From contig CANQRO010000002.1 of the NCBI GenBank assembly GCA_947626205.1, positions 1-39,504 of the forward strand: 39,504 nucleotides of DNA. The letters run 5' to 3'. This document shows, piece by piece, positions 9,891-20,300 of the stretch. This stretch comes from an uncultured Clostridia bacterium (lineage in GTDB: Bacteria; Bacillota; Clostridia; TANB77; CAG-508). Under the pieces are notes generated by a model. That model searched no databases. It saw only the letters and a list, made by a program, of their open reading frames with translations, and was not told the DNA's origin. Each line of letters begins with the position of its first letter. Positions within the stretch are counted from its first letter, which is position 1. The translations under genes were made by a program, and so were the position numbers.

Positions 9891-11978
9891 TTATTTACTT
9901 TTTTTCTTTGTACGGGTAGTTTTCTTTGCTGTACTTTTTTTCTTTACTGTATTTGATTTTTTCCTTGTTGTCTGTATTTTTGGTTTTTCTTCTGGGTTCC
10001 AAATTTCTCCAACTTTTGGTTTATTCCATGAAATATAGTCACATGATTTTGGATTGTTTTCACAAATATAATAATTTCTTCTTTTCTTAGTTTTCCTTAC
10101 TTGTACTTTTGCACCACATTTTGGGCATGGCACATCTATTGTTTCTACTAATGGTTTCGCATTTTTACATTCTGGATATCCTGGGCATGCTAAAAATTTA
10201 CCATACCTACCGTATTTTACTACCATCATTCTTCCACATTTTTCACATGGTACATCAGAAACTTCTTCTACTAATTCTACATGCTCTAATTCTTTTTCTA
10301 CTCTTTCAACCGTTTTCTCAAATGGTGCATAAAAACTTCTTATTGTTTCTTTCCATTTCTTATTTCCTTCAGCTATTTGATCAAATTCATTTTCGATTTT
10401 GGCAGTAAACTCTACATTAATAACATCTCCAAAATTTTCTATTAGTAGTTTATTTACTACTCTTCCAAGTTCTGTTGGAATAAGTTGCTTTTGAGATTTT
10501 TCAATATATCTTCTTTCTAAAATAGTAGTAATTGTTGGAGAATACGTACTTGGTCTACCAATACCTTTTTCTTCTAATGCTTTTACTAAACTTGCTTCTG
10601 TGTATCTTGCTGGTGGTTCTGTAAAACTTTGTTTTGGCTCTATTTTTTCATTTTTTAATTTGTCTTTTTCTTCTAATGGAGGTAAATTTGTATTTTCTTC
10701 CTCTACTTCTTGGTCATTTCCCTCTACATATAATACCATAAAGCCTTTAAATTTTAAGTTTTGTCCATTTGCTTTGAAAGTATAACCATTTGCATCAATA
10801 CTTACATTCATTGTATCAAATATTGCTTGTTCCATTTGGCTTGCAATAAAACGGTTATATATTAATTTATATAACTTATATTGGTCTGATGTTAAAGAAC
10901 TTTTTATTGACTCTGGTGTAATTTCTACATATGTTGGTCTAATTGCTTCGTGTGCATCTTGTGCATCTTTTCCAGTTTTATAGTAACGGTTATTATAATA
11001 TTCCTTTCCATAAACACTTATTATATGTTGTTTTGCTGCTTTTCTTGCCACTTCTGAAATTCTAGTTGAATCGGTTCTCATATAAGTTATTAAACCAACT
11101 GTTCCTTGTTCTAGTTTTACACCTTCATATAATCCTTGCGCAACACTCATTGTCTTTTTTAATGTAAAGCCTAATTTTCTTGATGCTTCTTGTTGCATTG
11201 TACTTGTAGTAAAAGGTGGTGCAGGAGTTCTCTTCTTTTCTCCCTTTTTTATCTCTTCAACAACATATGAAACATCTTTTAAATTATTTAATATTTCATC
11301 TACTTCTTCTTTTGAATGAAGCTCTTGCTTTTTATTACCTTTACCATAGAATTTTGCTTCGAATGTTTTCTTTGTTTTTTCTTCTTTTAAAGTAGCATAA
11401 ATATTCCAATATTCTTCTGGAATAAATTTTTCAATTTCTTCTTCTCTATCTACTATTAGCTTTACAGCTACAGATTGCACTCTACCTGCAGATAATCCTC
11501 TTCTTACTTTTTTCCATAAAACTGGGCTAATTTTATAACCTACTATTCTATCTAATACTCTTCTTGCTTGTTGTGCATCTGTTAAATTCATATCTATTTT
11601 TCTAGGTTTTTTCATGGCCTCCTGAACAGCACCTTTTGTTATTTCATTAAAAGTAACTCTTACCTTATCTTCTTCATTTATTCCTAAAATATGTGCCAAA
11701 TGCCATGCTATTGCTTCTCCTTCACGGTCAGGGTCAGTTGCTAAATATACTTTATTAGCAATTTCAGCATCTTTTTTTAAGCTTTTTATTAGCTCGCCTT
11801 TTCCTCTTATATTTATATACTCAGGTTCAAAATCATGTTTGATATCAATTCCCATTTTAGATTTTGGTAAATCTCTAATATGTCCCATAGAAGCCACTAC
11901 TTTTGTACTACCACCTAAGAATTTTTTAATGGTATTAGCTTTAGCTGGTGATTCTACAATAATTAATTTATCTGCCAT
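9891..11978 (-). CDS. topA: DNA topoisomerase I
   Basis: MADKLIIVESPAKANTIKKFLGG...; TOPRIM DPDREGEAIAWHLA; YMRTDS active-site motif; C-terminal Cys4 zinc fingers. Internal ATG at 11978 has a better RBS than the listed 12050 start. Confidence 0.97.
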   Translation of the reverse strand: MADKLIIVESPAKANTIKKFLGGSTKVVASMGHIRDLPKSKMGIDIKHDFEPEYINIRGKGELIKSLKKDAEIANKVYLATDPDREGEAIAWHLAHILGINEEDKVRVTFNEITKGAVQEAMKKPRKIDMNLTDAQQARRVLDRIVGYKISPVLWKKVRRGLSAGRVQSVAVKLIVDREEEIEKFIPEEYWNIYATLKEEKTKKTFEAKFYGKGNKKQELHSKEEVDEILNNLKDVSYVVEEIKKGEKKRTPAPPFTTSTMQQEASRKLGFTLKKTMSVAQGLYEGVKLEQGTVGLITYMRTDSTRISEVARKAAKQHIISVYGKEYYNNRYYKTGKDAQDAHEAIRPTYVEITPESIKSSLTSDQYKLYKLIYNRFIASQMEQAIFDTMNVSIDANGYTFKANGQNLKFKGFMVLYVEGNDQEVEEENTNLPPLEEKDKLKNEKIEPKQSFTEPPARYTEASLVKALEEKGIGRPSTYSPTITTILERRYIEKSQKQLIPTELGRVVNKLLIENFGDVINVEFTAKIENEFDQIAEGNKKWKETIRSFYAPFEKTVERVEKELEHVELVEEVSDVPCEKCGRMMVVKYGRYGKFLACPGYPECKNAKPLVETIDVPCPKCGAKVQVRKTKKRRNYYICENNPKSCDYISWNKPKVGEIWNPEEKPKIQTTRKKSNTVKKKSTAKKTTRTKKKSK

Positions 11979-12160
11979 AGATATCTCCCTTCTTATTACT
12001 ATTTTCTTATCATAGACTATATTATCCAATTTTGCAATAGATTTATTCAAAAAATTTTTTAATATTTTATAAATAAATCTTTATATTAATAAAATAAGAA
12101 ATAAAAAAGCAAATAAATTTACTTAAAAACGTTAAAATAAAAAGCTTTGAAGTAATAAAA

Positions 12161-12202
12161 TGAACCCTCTTCATTAAACATTAGTTTAATAATTTGGGTT
12201 CA
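12161..12202 (-). terminator. Intrinsic terminator after the surface-protein pair
   Basis: Nested inverted repeat tgaaccc...attaaac/gtttaat...gggttca with flanking T/A runs. Confidence 0.7.
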
Positions 12203-12233
12203 TTTTTATCTTATCTAAAGAATTTTATTAATG

Positions 12234-15200
12234 TTATTTCTTAATAGCAAATTTCTTAATTAACACTATACCAATAGCTAGTATTGCAGTTGCTGTTATT
12301 CCTACAATAATGTATATATAACTTATATTGTTTTCTTCTCCAGTTGGTGGTGTTACTATAACTTCTCCATCTGATGGGTATGTTATTAAATCTGTTTCTA
12401 CATATCTACTTGCTCCAGCTGTATCATGCTCTCTTGGTTGTACACTTATGTCTTGGTTACCTGGTATTGCTCCTCTATCATATCTTCCTTGGTCGTTATG
12501 TATTTCTGTTATTTCTCCCAAGTTTGTATATGCTAAGTCATCTGTTGTTGCTCCATTTGATAACACTTTATTTAATACTAATTGCGTTGTTACACTTTCT
12601 CCTGGTTTTAATGTTGTTGTTACTAATGGGTTTGTGCTACTTGCTCTTAATATTGTATTTTGTGTACTTAAGTCTACTTGTTTTAAATTATTTGTTCCAA
12701 GATCGTTATTTACATATGTTGCTTTACTATTTGTTTGTACATCTGCTACTTTTACTACATCCCATAATGCATTTCCATTGCTATCATTATTATTGTTTAA
12801 ATCGAATACTAAATTGTTTGCTACATAGTCTAATATTGTTGCTGCTCTTGAATTTCCTATTCCTTTTTCACTATTATTTGTTACTGTTATATCGTATGTT
12901 ATTTCTATTTTTGCCCCACTTAGCAATTCGTCTGATAATATAATATTTATAAGTTCTTTCTTATCGTATCTTGATCTATCTCCTTTTGCTATCCATTGTA
13001 AGTTTTCTACTGCTGTTCCTGTATCATATAATACTGTTCCATCTGTTAATGTTACTTTAATATGTGATACATCTTGGTCTAGGGTTAATAATGCTTTTGG
13101 TCTTTCTACTAATCCGAAATCTACCCCTGTTATTTTATTATCAGTTGCATGATCTGTACTTCTTGTTACATATTCTACTTCTATTGGCATTATTGCTGTA
13201 TATGCATATCCATATGTTCTTCTTTCTAATTCAGATACTAACTCTTCATTTTTTTCATATGTATCACTTGCTTCATTCATTGGTTGTGCTTGGTTATATA
13301 TATCGAAGTTTCCTTTGCGTAATTCTTCTTGGTTTATGAATGAGTTAAATACTTCTGCTTTATGATTTACTATTCCTCTTCCATATTCACTCTCTGTATA
13401 TTTCGTTATTTCTGTACGTCTTGCTTCATCTTCCTTAGCATCTGATTTTCCTCCTATGCTTCCATCTGAATACCAATAATAACTATCATTTACATATTTT
13501 GAAAGCTTTTGTGTTTGTGGTACAGTTACTGCTTGTTCTTCACTTCCCAACATTGCATTATTTGCTGTATATGTGTCTTTTAATATACTATCTATAGTAC
13601 AATTTTGATCTTGTAATGTCTCAAATGGGCTCTTTGTTGCGTATCCTGTTGATGTGTAATCTTGACCATTATATGATGTATCATTTACTCCTTTTTGATA
13701 TGCTGAGGTTGTGGTTAATGCTGTTTCATTTCTTTCTCCATATGTGAACCTTATTACATAATCTCCTGGAACAAATGCTCCAAATCCATACCATCCATTT
13801 TCATCTGTATATGTTGTTTGACGTACTATCATCATACCGTTTTTTACTTCTATTAATTCTACTTTTATGTCTTTTATTTTCTTATCTCCATTATCTAATG
13901 TTCCATTTCCATATCTTTCTTGGTTGGTATTTACTAATTTTGCATCATTTACTGAAACTATACTATCTTCAAATACTGTTCCTTCTATTGTTCTTGAGTT
14001 TCTAATAGAATATATAAATGTTGGGGCACGGTTTGTATCATCTTCTATTGAAGCTGTATTTCCATTTGAAACAAAATTTGATTGGTCAAAGTTTCCTGCT
14101 TTTGAATCTCTATCTATTAATCCTTCTGATGCTCCATTATTGCCTATTCCATATGTTTTATATCCGTTTATTTCTGCATAGTTGTATGTTTCTAGTTTAT
14201 CTCCGCTTGGTAATCCTGCTCTTACTAATGTACCTTCTGGGTCTCTTAAACTTAATTGTACAAATACATATTGTGTTTGTCCATCATCTAATATTTGCTC
14301 AGTTGGTCTTAAGTATATTGCTGTATATCCACTTGCAACACCCATATGTGTACTACCACCATACATTGATGTAGGACTTGCTGTTACATTTCCTGTTTTG
14401 TTTCCATTTTCATCTCCTACAAATGCTCCTACGAAATCATAATGGCTATCATAGTAATCTGCTATTTCTGTTACAGAACCTCTTACACTAGATTGATTTC
14501 TTATTCCTAATTTATATGTTACTATTATTTTTAGTTTATCTTGATCAGTTAAACTACTGTTTATATCTCTCCATGCATAATTTTTATCTTCACTATACAA
14601 CTTAGATGGGTTTATGTTTGCATTACTATTATTTCCATTTATTATTTCCTCTGTTCTCATTTCTTGTGTATAGTTTTCAATTCCATCATAGTTCTGTGGT
14701 GCTGTATTGTTTATGCTTATATTTGTATTATTAATATATTTATCTCTTAATTTTGTTAAATAGTCATCTTCATTTATTCCTAATTGGAATCCCGCTCCAG
14801 CTCTATCTTTTCTTGCATTGTATGTATATGTTTCTGTTTTTCCATTTATACTTACATCTGCTTTTAATACATCTTTATATAAAGCTAAATCAAATGTTGG
14901 TCTAGATTTAATACCTTGATTTACATGGTGCATATCATCTTCATTATTTTCATTATATATAGGTTTAAAATAAGTTCCTGCCATACTATGTCCTGTAGAA
15001 TCTATTGTGTACTGTTCTGGTGGATATGTCTTCACAGTGTAGCTATTAATTCTACAATCTGCAACAAATTGCACCATTGAACTATCGCCACCAACGCTTT
15101 GATATGCTTGATTTTCATCACCATTGCAGCTTACAACTGCACTAGCCACTGCTTTAAATAAATCCGCAACTTCTTCTTGGTAATAGGTTTTGTTAAATCC

Positions 15201-17318
15201 ACCTGATGATTGATAACTTTGTGGATATGATCTAATTTCTGAAAACTTACTATTAAAGCTTGATCTGTTTCCGCCATTTCCTTGTGCATCTTCTATTGCT
15301 TTTGATGTATTTGCGCCAAAAGGATTATATTCTACATTTGTATATAGCATTCCATTATATGTAAAACATACATAGTATTTATTTAACGGATTTAAATTTT
15401 CAAATATGTAATGTCCGTTACCATCTGTTAATTTAATTCCAATTAATGTATTATTTTGATTATATAGTCTTACTTCTACTCCAGCTAATTGTTCATTATT
15501 ATCTAATATGTTATTTCCTTGGTTCGCTTTTCCTTGATCTTGATCTAAAAATACTGTTCCTCCTATTTCTATAAGTAAATCAAAACTTACTTCTAGTGAA
15601 GTTGTTTTATCTATTTCACGCACATAATCATCTTGCCATTCATATGTTTCTTCATCTTGCCATTTTATACGTCTTACATGCATCATATCTTGGATTTTTC
15701 CTCCAACTTCTTTTTTAGTTACAATATATTCTGCTTGCGTACACACCATATCTCCAGGAACACATTCACAAGGTCCATATGACACATGAATACAATCTAC
15801 TTGTTCCTCACGATTATGAGTAGCAGGTATATTATCAAAAACCTGACCACATTCACTACACTTATACATCGTATTTTTTCCACCATTATTTGTTGGTTCT
15901 ACTTTTCCATTGCATACTACGTCTACTGTATCATAAGAATGGGCATAATATTCGTCTCTAGTATGGCACTCGTCTGCAAGATCCTCGTCACAATGTCCAT
16001 TATCGTCTCGATCATGTGGTTGTTTTGGATGAACACTAGTACTATGTGGAGGACAATATACATGTATTCCAGTATCTTTATCAATAATATCTATACCTTC
16101 TGTACATTTCCACTCATACTGGTTATAATACCATTGATATCTTGTTCCAGTATACACTTGCAAATCTGCATCGAACGATTCAATATATCCCATTTCAATT
16201 TTAAATGTTACTTTTGTTGCACTAGCATCTTTAAACTTAATATAAAAATTTACATTATTTAATGACTGAGAACCATTTCTTACTATATCATTAGTAACAT
16301 CTTTACCATTTTCTAAAAGTATACTTACTGGTTGCTCACCATTATCTGTTATAGCTATTATTTTAGAAACCCAACTAAATTTATTTTGTCCATTATTATA
16401 TCCGTTCGGATATGTAATATTAAATGGACCCACTATATATGAATTATCTGCTTGATTTACACCAACTTTAGCATCTGTTCTATTCATTGTTAATTTAAAA
16501 TTATCAATTCCATTAGCAATTGTCATAGGTGCAGTAGCTATATCATTAGTTGCATTTGAAGCAACAGCAATAGGTGTACTGTTATTATGTATTTGTTCAT
16601 AGAATCTTTTATATGCTACCGCTTCTCTTCCTAACTCTGTATTCTCTTTACTTGAACCATTATTTGCTTCTGAAGTCCAAATTGCAAGTGCAGATGTATT
16701 TCTATTATATTCCCCATTAGTAGTTTTTCCATATTTTAAAATGTATCCAACATCCTGGTTTTCTTCAATAGGCATTTCTCTTGGATTTTTATATTCCATA
16801 GTAAATAATTTTGGATTTTTACCCCAATCTTCTCCTCCTTGTAGAGTACTAGCATTTTCCCACCATTCATACGTATTAGTATCTTCATTTAATTCCCAAT
16901 ATTTTTTTTCTACTCTATAAGCTCTTCCGCTATAATGCCAAGCATTATTTAATTGATCATTTGCGTATGTAGCTTTATATCCTGCACCATGAGAGATACA
17001 AAATACCCAAGCATCACCCCAAGGGCCATTTAAAATCATTGGGCTAAATCCTCTTCCATCTGCACCTGCACTACCACTATAAACAATATATGAATTACCA
17101 TCATCAGCAACATCTATCGCATTAAATTCTGAATTATCATCACTTTTACTAACCTGTATTGTACCGCTGGCATTACCAGAATCTCCTCCTGCTCCTGTTC
17201 CAAAGTCTGGTCTTATCAATCCTTCTCTTATTACTGCATTTGAAGATATCTCTAACGTAAATATTGCTATTAACATTATAATGAAAATTGTAATTATCTT
17301 GCTAAATTTATGTTTCAT
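12234..17318 (-). CDS. Giant secreted surface protein with SdrD/Cna-B-like domains and a C-terminal PPTGE-TM-KK anchor
   Basis: 1694 aa; N-terminal signal peptide; GTVFLDQDQGKANQGNNILDNNEQLAGVEVRLYNQN and GTVFEDSIVSVN repeats; C-terminal VTPPTGEENNISYIYIIVGITATAILAIGIVLIKKFAIKK. Confidence 0.88.
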   Translation of the reverse strand: MKHKFSKIITIFIIMLIAIFTLEISSNAVIREGLIRPDFGTGAGGDSGNASGTIQVSKSDDNSEFNAIDVADDGNSYIVYSGSAGADGRGFSPMILNGPWGDAWVFCISHGAGYKATYANDQLNNAWHYSGRAYRVEKKYWELNEDTNTYEWWENASTLQGGEDWGKNPKLFTMEYKNPREMPIEENQDVGYILKYGKTTNGEYNRNTSALAIWTSEANNGSSKENTELGREAVAYKRFYEQIHNNSTPIAVASNATNDIATAPMTIANGIDNFKLTMNRTDAKVGVNQADNSYIVGPFNITYPNGYNNGQNKFSWVSKIIAITDNGEQPVSILLENGKDVTNDIVRNGSQSLNNVNFYIKFKDASATKVTFKIEMGYIESFDADLQVYTGTRYQWYYNQYEWKCTEGIDIIDKDTGIHVYCPPHSTSVHPKQPHDRDDNGHCDEDLADECHTRDEYYAHSYDTVDVVCNGKVEPTNNGGKNTMYKCSECGQVFDNIPATHNREEQVDCIHVSYGPCECVPGDMVCTQAEYIVTKKEVGGKIQDMMHVRRIKWQDEETYEWQDDYVREIDKTTSLEVSFDLLIEIGGTVFLDQDQGKANQGNNILDNNEQLAGVEVRLYNQNNTLIGIKLTDGNGHYIFENLNPLNKYYVCFTYNGMLYTNVEYNPFGANTSKAIEDAQGNGGNRSSFNSKFSEIRSYPQSYQSSGGFNKTYYQEEVADLFKAVASAVVSCNGDENQAYQSVGGDSSMVQFVADCRINSYTVKTYPPEQYTIDSTGHSMAGTYFKPIYNENNEDDMHHVNQGIKSRPTFDLALYKDVLKADVSINGKTETYTYNARKDRAGAGFQLGINEDDYLTKLRDKYINNTNISINNTAPQNYDGIENYTQEMRTEEIINGNNSNANINPSKLYSEDKNYAWRDINSSLTDQDKLKIIVTYKLGIRNQSSVRGSVTEIADYYDSHYDFVGAFVGDENGNKTGNVTASPTSMYGGSTHMGVASGYTAIYLRPTEQILDDGQTQYVFVQLSLRDPEGTLVRAGLPSGDKLETYNYAEINGYKTYGIGNNGASEGLIDRDSKAGNFDQSNFVSNGNTASIEDDTNRAPTFIYSIRNSRTIEGTVFEDSIVSVNDAKLVNTNQERYGNGTLDNGDKKIKDIKVELIEVKNGMMIVRQTTYTDENGWYGFGAFVPGDYVIRFTYGERNETALTTTSAYQKGVNDTSYNGQDYTSTGYATKSPFETLQDQNCTIDSILKDTYTANNAMLGSEEQAVTVPQTQKLSKYVNDSYYWYSDGSIGGKSDAKEDEARRTEITKYTESEYGRGIVNHKAEVFNSFINQEELRKGNFDIYNQAQPMNEASDTYEKNEELVSELERRTYGYAYTAIMPIEVEYVTRSTDHATDNKITGVDFGLVERPKALLTLDQDVSHIKVTLTDGTVLYDTGTAVENLQWIAKGDRSRYDKKELINIILSDELLSGAKIEITYDITVTNNSEKGIGNSRAATILDYVANNLVFDLNNNNDSNGNALWDVVKVADVQTNSKATYVNNDLGTNNLKQVDLSTQNTILRASSTNPLVTTTLKPGESVTTQLVLNKVLSNGATTDDLAYTNLGEITEIHNDQGRYDRGAIPGNQDISVQPREHDTAGASRYVETDLITYPSDGEVIVTPPTGEENNISYIYIIVGITATAILAIGIVLIKKFAIKK

Positions 17319-17339
17319 TAAAAATTACCTCCTTTCTCT

Positions 17340-20300
17340 CTATATTTTCCATAAAACTTTCTTATTAATTAAGTAAATTCCTACTCCTAACATACTTACA
17401 CATACTATAATTAGTGTTGTATACATATACACCTCTCCTGTCTTTACACTTACTAGTACATCTGCACTACTTAGGTCGTCTTCTTCTTGTGATTTATTTC
17501 CTGCTTCTGAATCTATGTCTGTTACTCCTAAATCGTTATAACTTTCATATATCTCTGCATTGTTATTTATTATTCCTAAGTTATCTTCTGTTATCTTCTT
17601 TGTTAGTATTAATGTTATTTCTTTTGTTTCTCCTGGTTCTATTAATGTATTAGCTAAACTTGCATTATATATTTTTCCACTTTCTTTTGCATCAGATTGA
17701 TACCAGTCTTTATTTAATTCTGATGTGAATTTCATTCCATCTGGTATATAATCTACTATCTTCTTTGCATACCCTGCTATTCCGCCTTCATTTGTTATTT
17801 TTAGTTTGTATTCTACTATTATATTTGTACTATTTATTGTTTTTGCTGCTAAATCTAATTTTGCCAATCTTACATCTTTATACTCTACTACTTTATTTCC
17901 TGCATTATTCTGTACTGTTATTTTACTTACTACTTTCTCTAAACTTAAATCAAATTGCGGATTCGTTATTAACCCTATATCTATATTTTCTATATTTGCT
18001 ATTAAAGATATTTTATCTGTTGTTGCTACTTTTTTATTCTCTCCGTTTATAACTGCATCAGCTAGAACAACATCAGAATCTTGGTCTGAGTTTACGCCGT
18101 CCTTTTTATATGTTGTTAATGCATAATAGCTTGTATCATACTCAAAAATTACCATATATATACCATCTAGTAAGTTTGAGAAAGTATAAATACCATTTTC
18201 GTTAGTTATTTGTTCTTTTTTAGCTCCTGTTGTTACATCTGTTACTATTTTTCCTGTTTTAGAATCTATTAATGTTACTTTTACATTTGCAAGTCTAGGT
18301 TCATTTGCATCTTTTTTACCATCTTTATTTTCATCAATCCAAACTACACCAGATATTCTACGTGCATTTTCTATAATTTCACCGCTAGAAGGATCTTGAA
18401 CTGTAGTTCTTGGTGTTATAGTAACATTTAAGTTATTTAAATTTATAGTTTCTTCTATATCTCTTGCTGATACTGTAAATTCATTTGTAATTTTTTTACT
18501 TGTATTTCCGTCTTCTAGTTCCTCAGCTTTCATTTTTATTGTAACTTCAGCTGTTTGTCCTGCTAAAATTTTTGGTATGTCTATAGTAAGATTGTTGTTT
18601 CCAACAGATGTTGTATTAGTGATTTCTCCTATAGAATATTGAGCTTCTTCAAATCTTAATCCTTCTGGTACAGTGCTGTTTATTTTTATATATGATGCCT
18701 CACTACTACCTTCATTTTTAATACTTAAATGATATATTACACTATCGCCTACTTCAACTTGTTCATTTTGTACATATCCAGTAGCTTTAATAAGTGGTTT
18801 TGTTATTTGCAATGTTACTGCTTCTGTTTCTATTTCTCGTGTAGTAGTTTCACCTGTTTCGGAATTTATAACATCGGATTTAATTTTCATTTTATTTGTG
18901 ATCGTTTTTATAGTTTCATTTTTACCTAATGTATTCATTCTTACTTGTACAAAAAGAGTTTCCATATTTAAAGATCTTAATGTTCCTATATTCCATGTTA
19001 CAGTTCTTGAAGATTCATCATAAACCCCGCCATCAGATGCTTTTATAAATGTAACTCCTTCTGGTAATACATCTGTTACTACTACATTATCTTTTTGAAT
19101 ACGATTTGCATTTATAATTTCTACATTATATACAATTTCATCATTCTCTCTTATATTTTCTGTGTAATCGGTTTCTATTGTTACATCTAAATACCCTTGT
19201 GAAACTACGGTTTTTCCTGTAACTTCAATATCTTTTTCTAAATCATCTGCATTAACTGTAGCTGATATATTAATTTCTTCTCCTTCATTCTCCATTGCAA
19301 CAGCTTTTACTTTATATGTTACAGTTGCTGTTTCACCTACTGCAATACTATCAAAAACATTTTCATCTAGTTTAATAGCTGTATTATCTCCTTGAACTAC
19401 ACTACCATTTGCCTTAACATTTTTAGCTGCTACTTTTCCAACATTTTTTATAGAAAGTATATATTCAATATATTTACCTTCTTCTACCGAATTTGAAGAA
19501 GGGGTTAATTTTACTTCTAATTCTGGTCCTACTCCTGTTGTTAATCCTACTTTTGTTGCTGTTGTAGATTCAGATATTGTTTCTTCTCCTTTTACATTAT
19601 CAAAGTACACTGTATATATTCCATATGTATTTAAGTTATGTGGTAAATTTTCTGGTACTGTTATTCCATATGAAAATTCTATTGAATCTCCTGTTGCCAT
19701 ATCATAATTATTTATTAATATTAAATATGATTTTATATTATTTAAATTGCTTGGATTCGTTACCCATTTATTACTTTCTAATTGTACATCCTTCGTTGCT
19801 TCTGCATTCTCGCTATAATAATATGTAACTTTATTTTCATCTATATTTGTAGATACTATTCTACTATTTAATATAGTATTTAAGTTTGAACCTAAATCTT
19901 CTTTTGTTATTGTGTTTTTATTTCCTGATGATGGTATTCTTCCTAATATTACTATATTATTTATTTTGTTATTGTAATTGTTTATTACATTTATTGTAGC
20001 TTTCGCAGATTTACTTTCTGCTACCGTTTCTAGTTTTCCTACTTGTTCCTCTCCACTTATTGATGTTACACTTTCTCCAGCATTGTTATATTCAGATATA
20101 CTATTTGTTACTACTACTCCTACTGGTGCTACTGCTTTCATTATGCTTTCTGCATATACTGATTCTTTCTTAGAAATTGTTTTTACTTTTGTTTCTGTAT
20201 TTGTTAAATTCTCATTTGTTACACGTGCTTGTAATAAATCTTCTTTTGTTGGGGTTAATTTCTTTAATGTAATATTTGTATTTATTACTATGTTTGCCCC

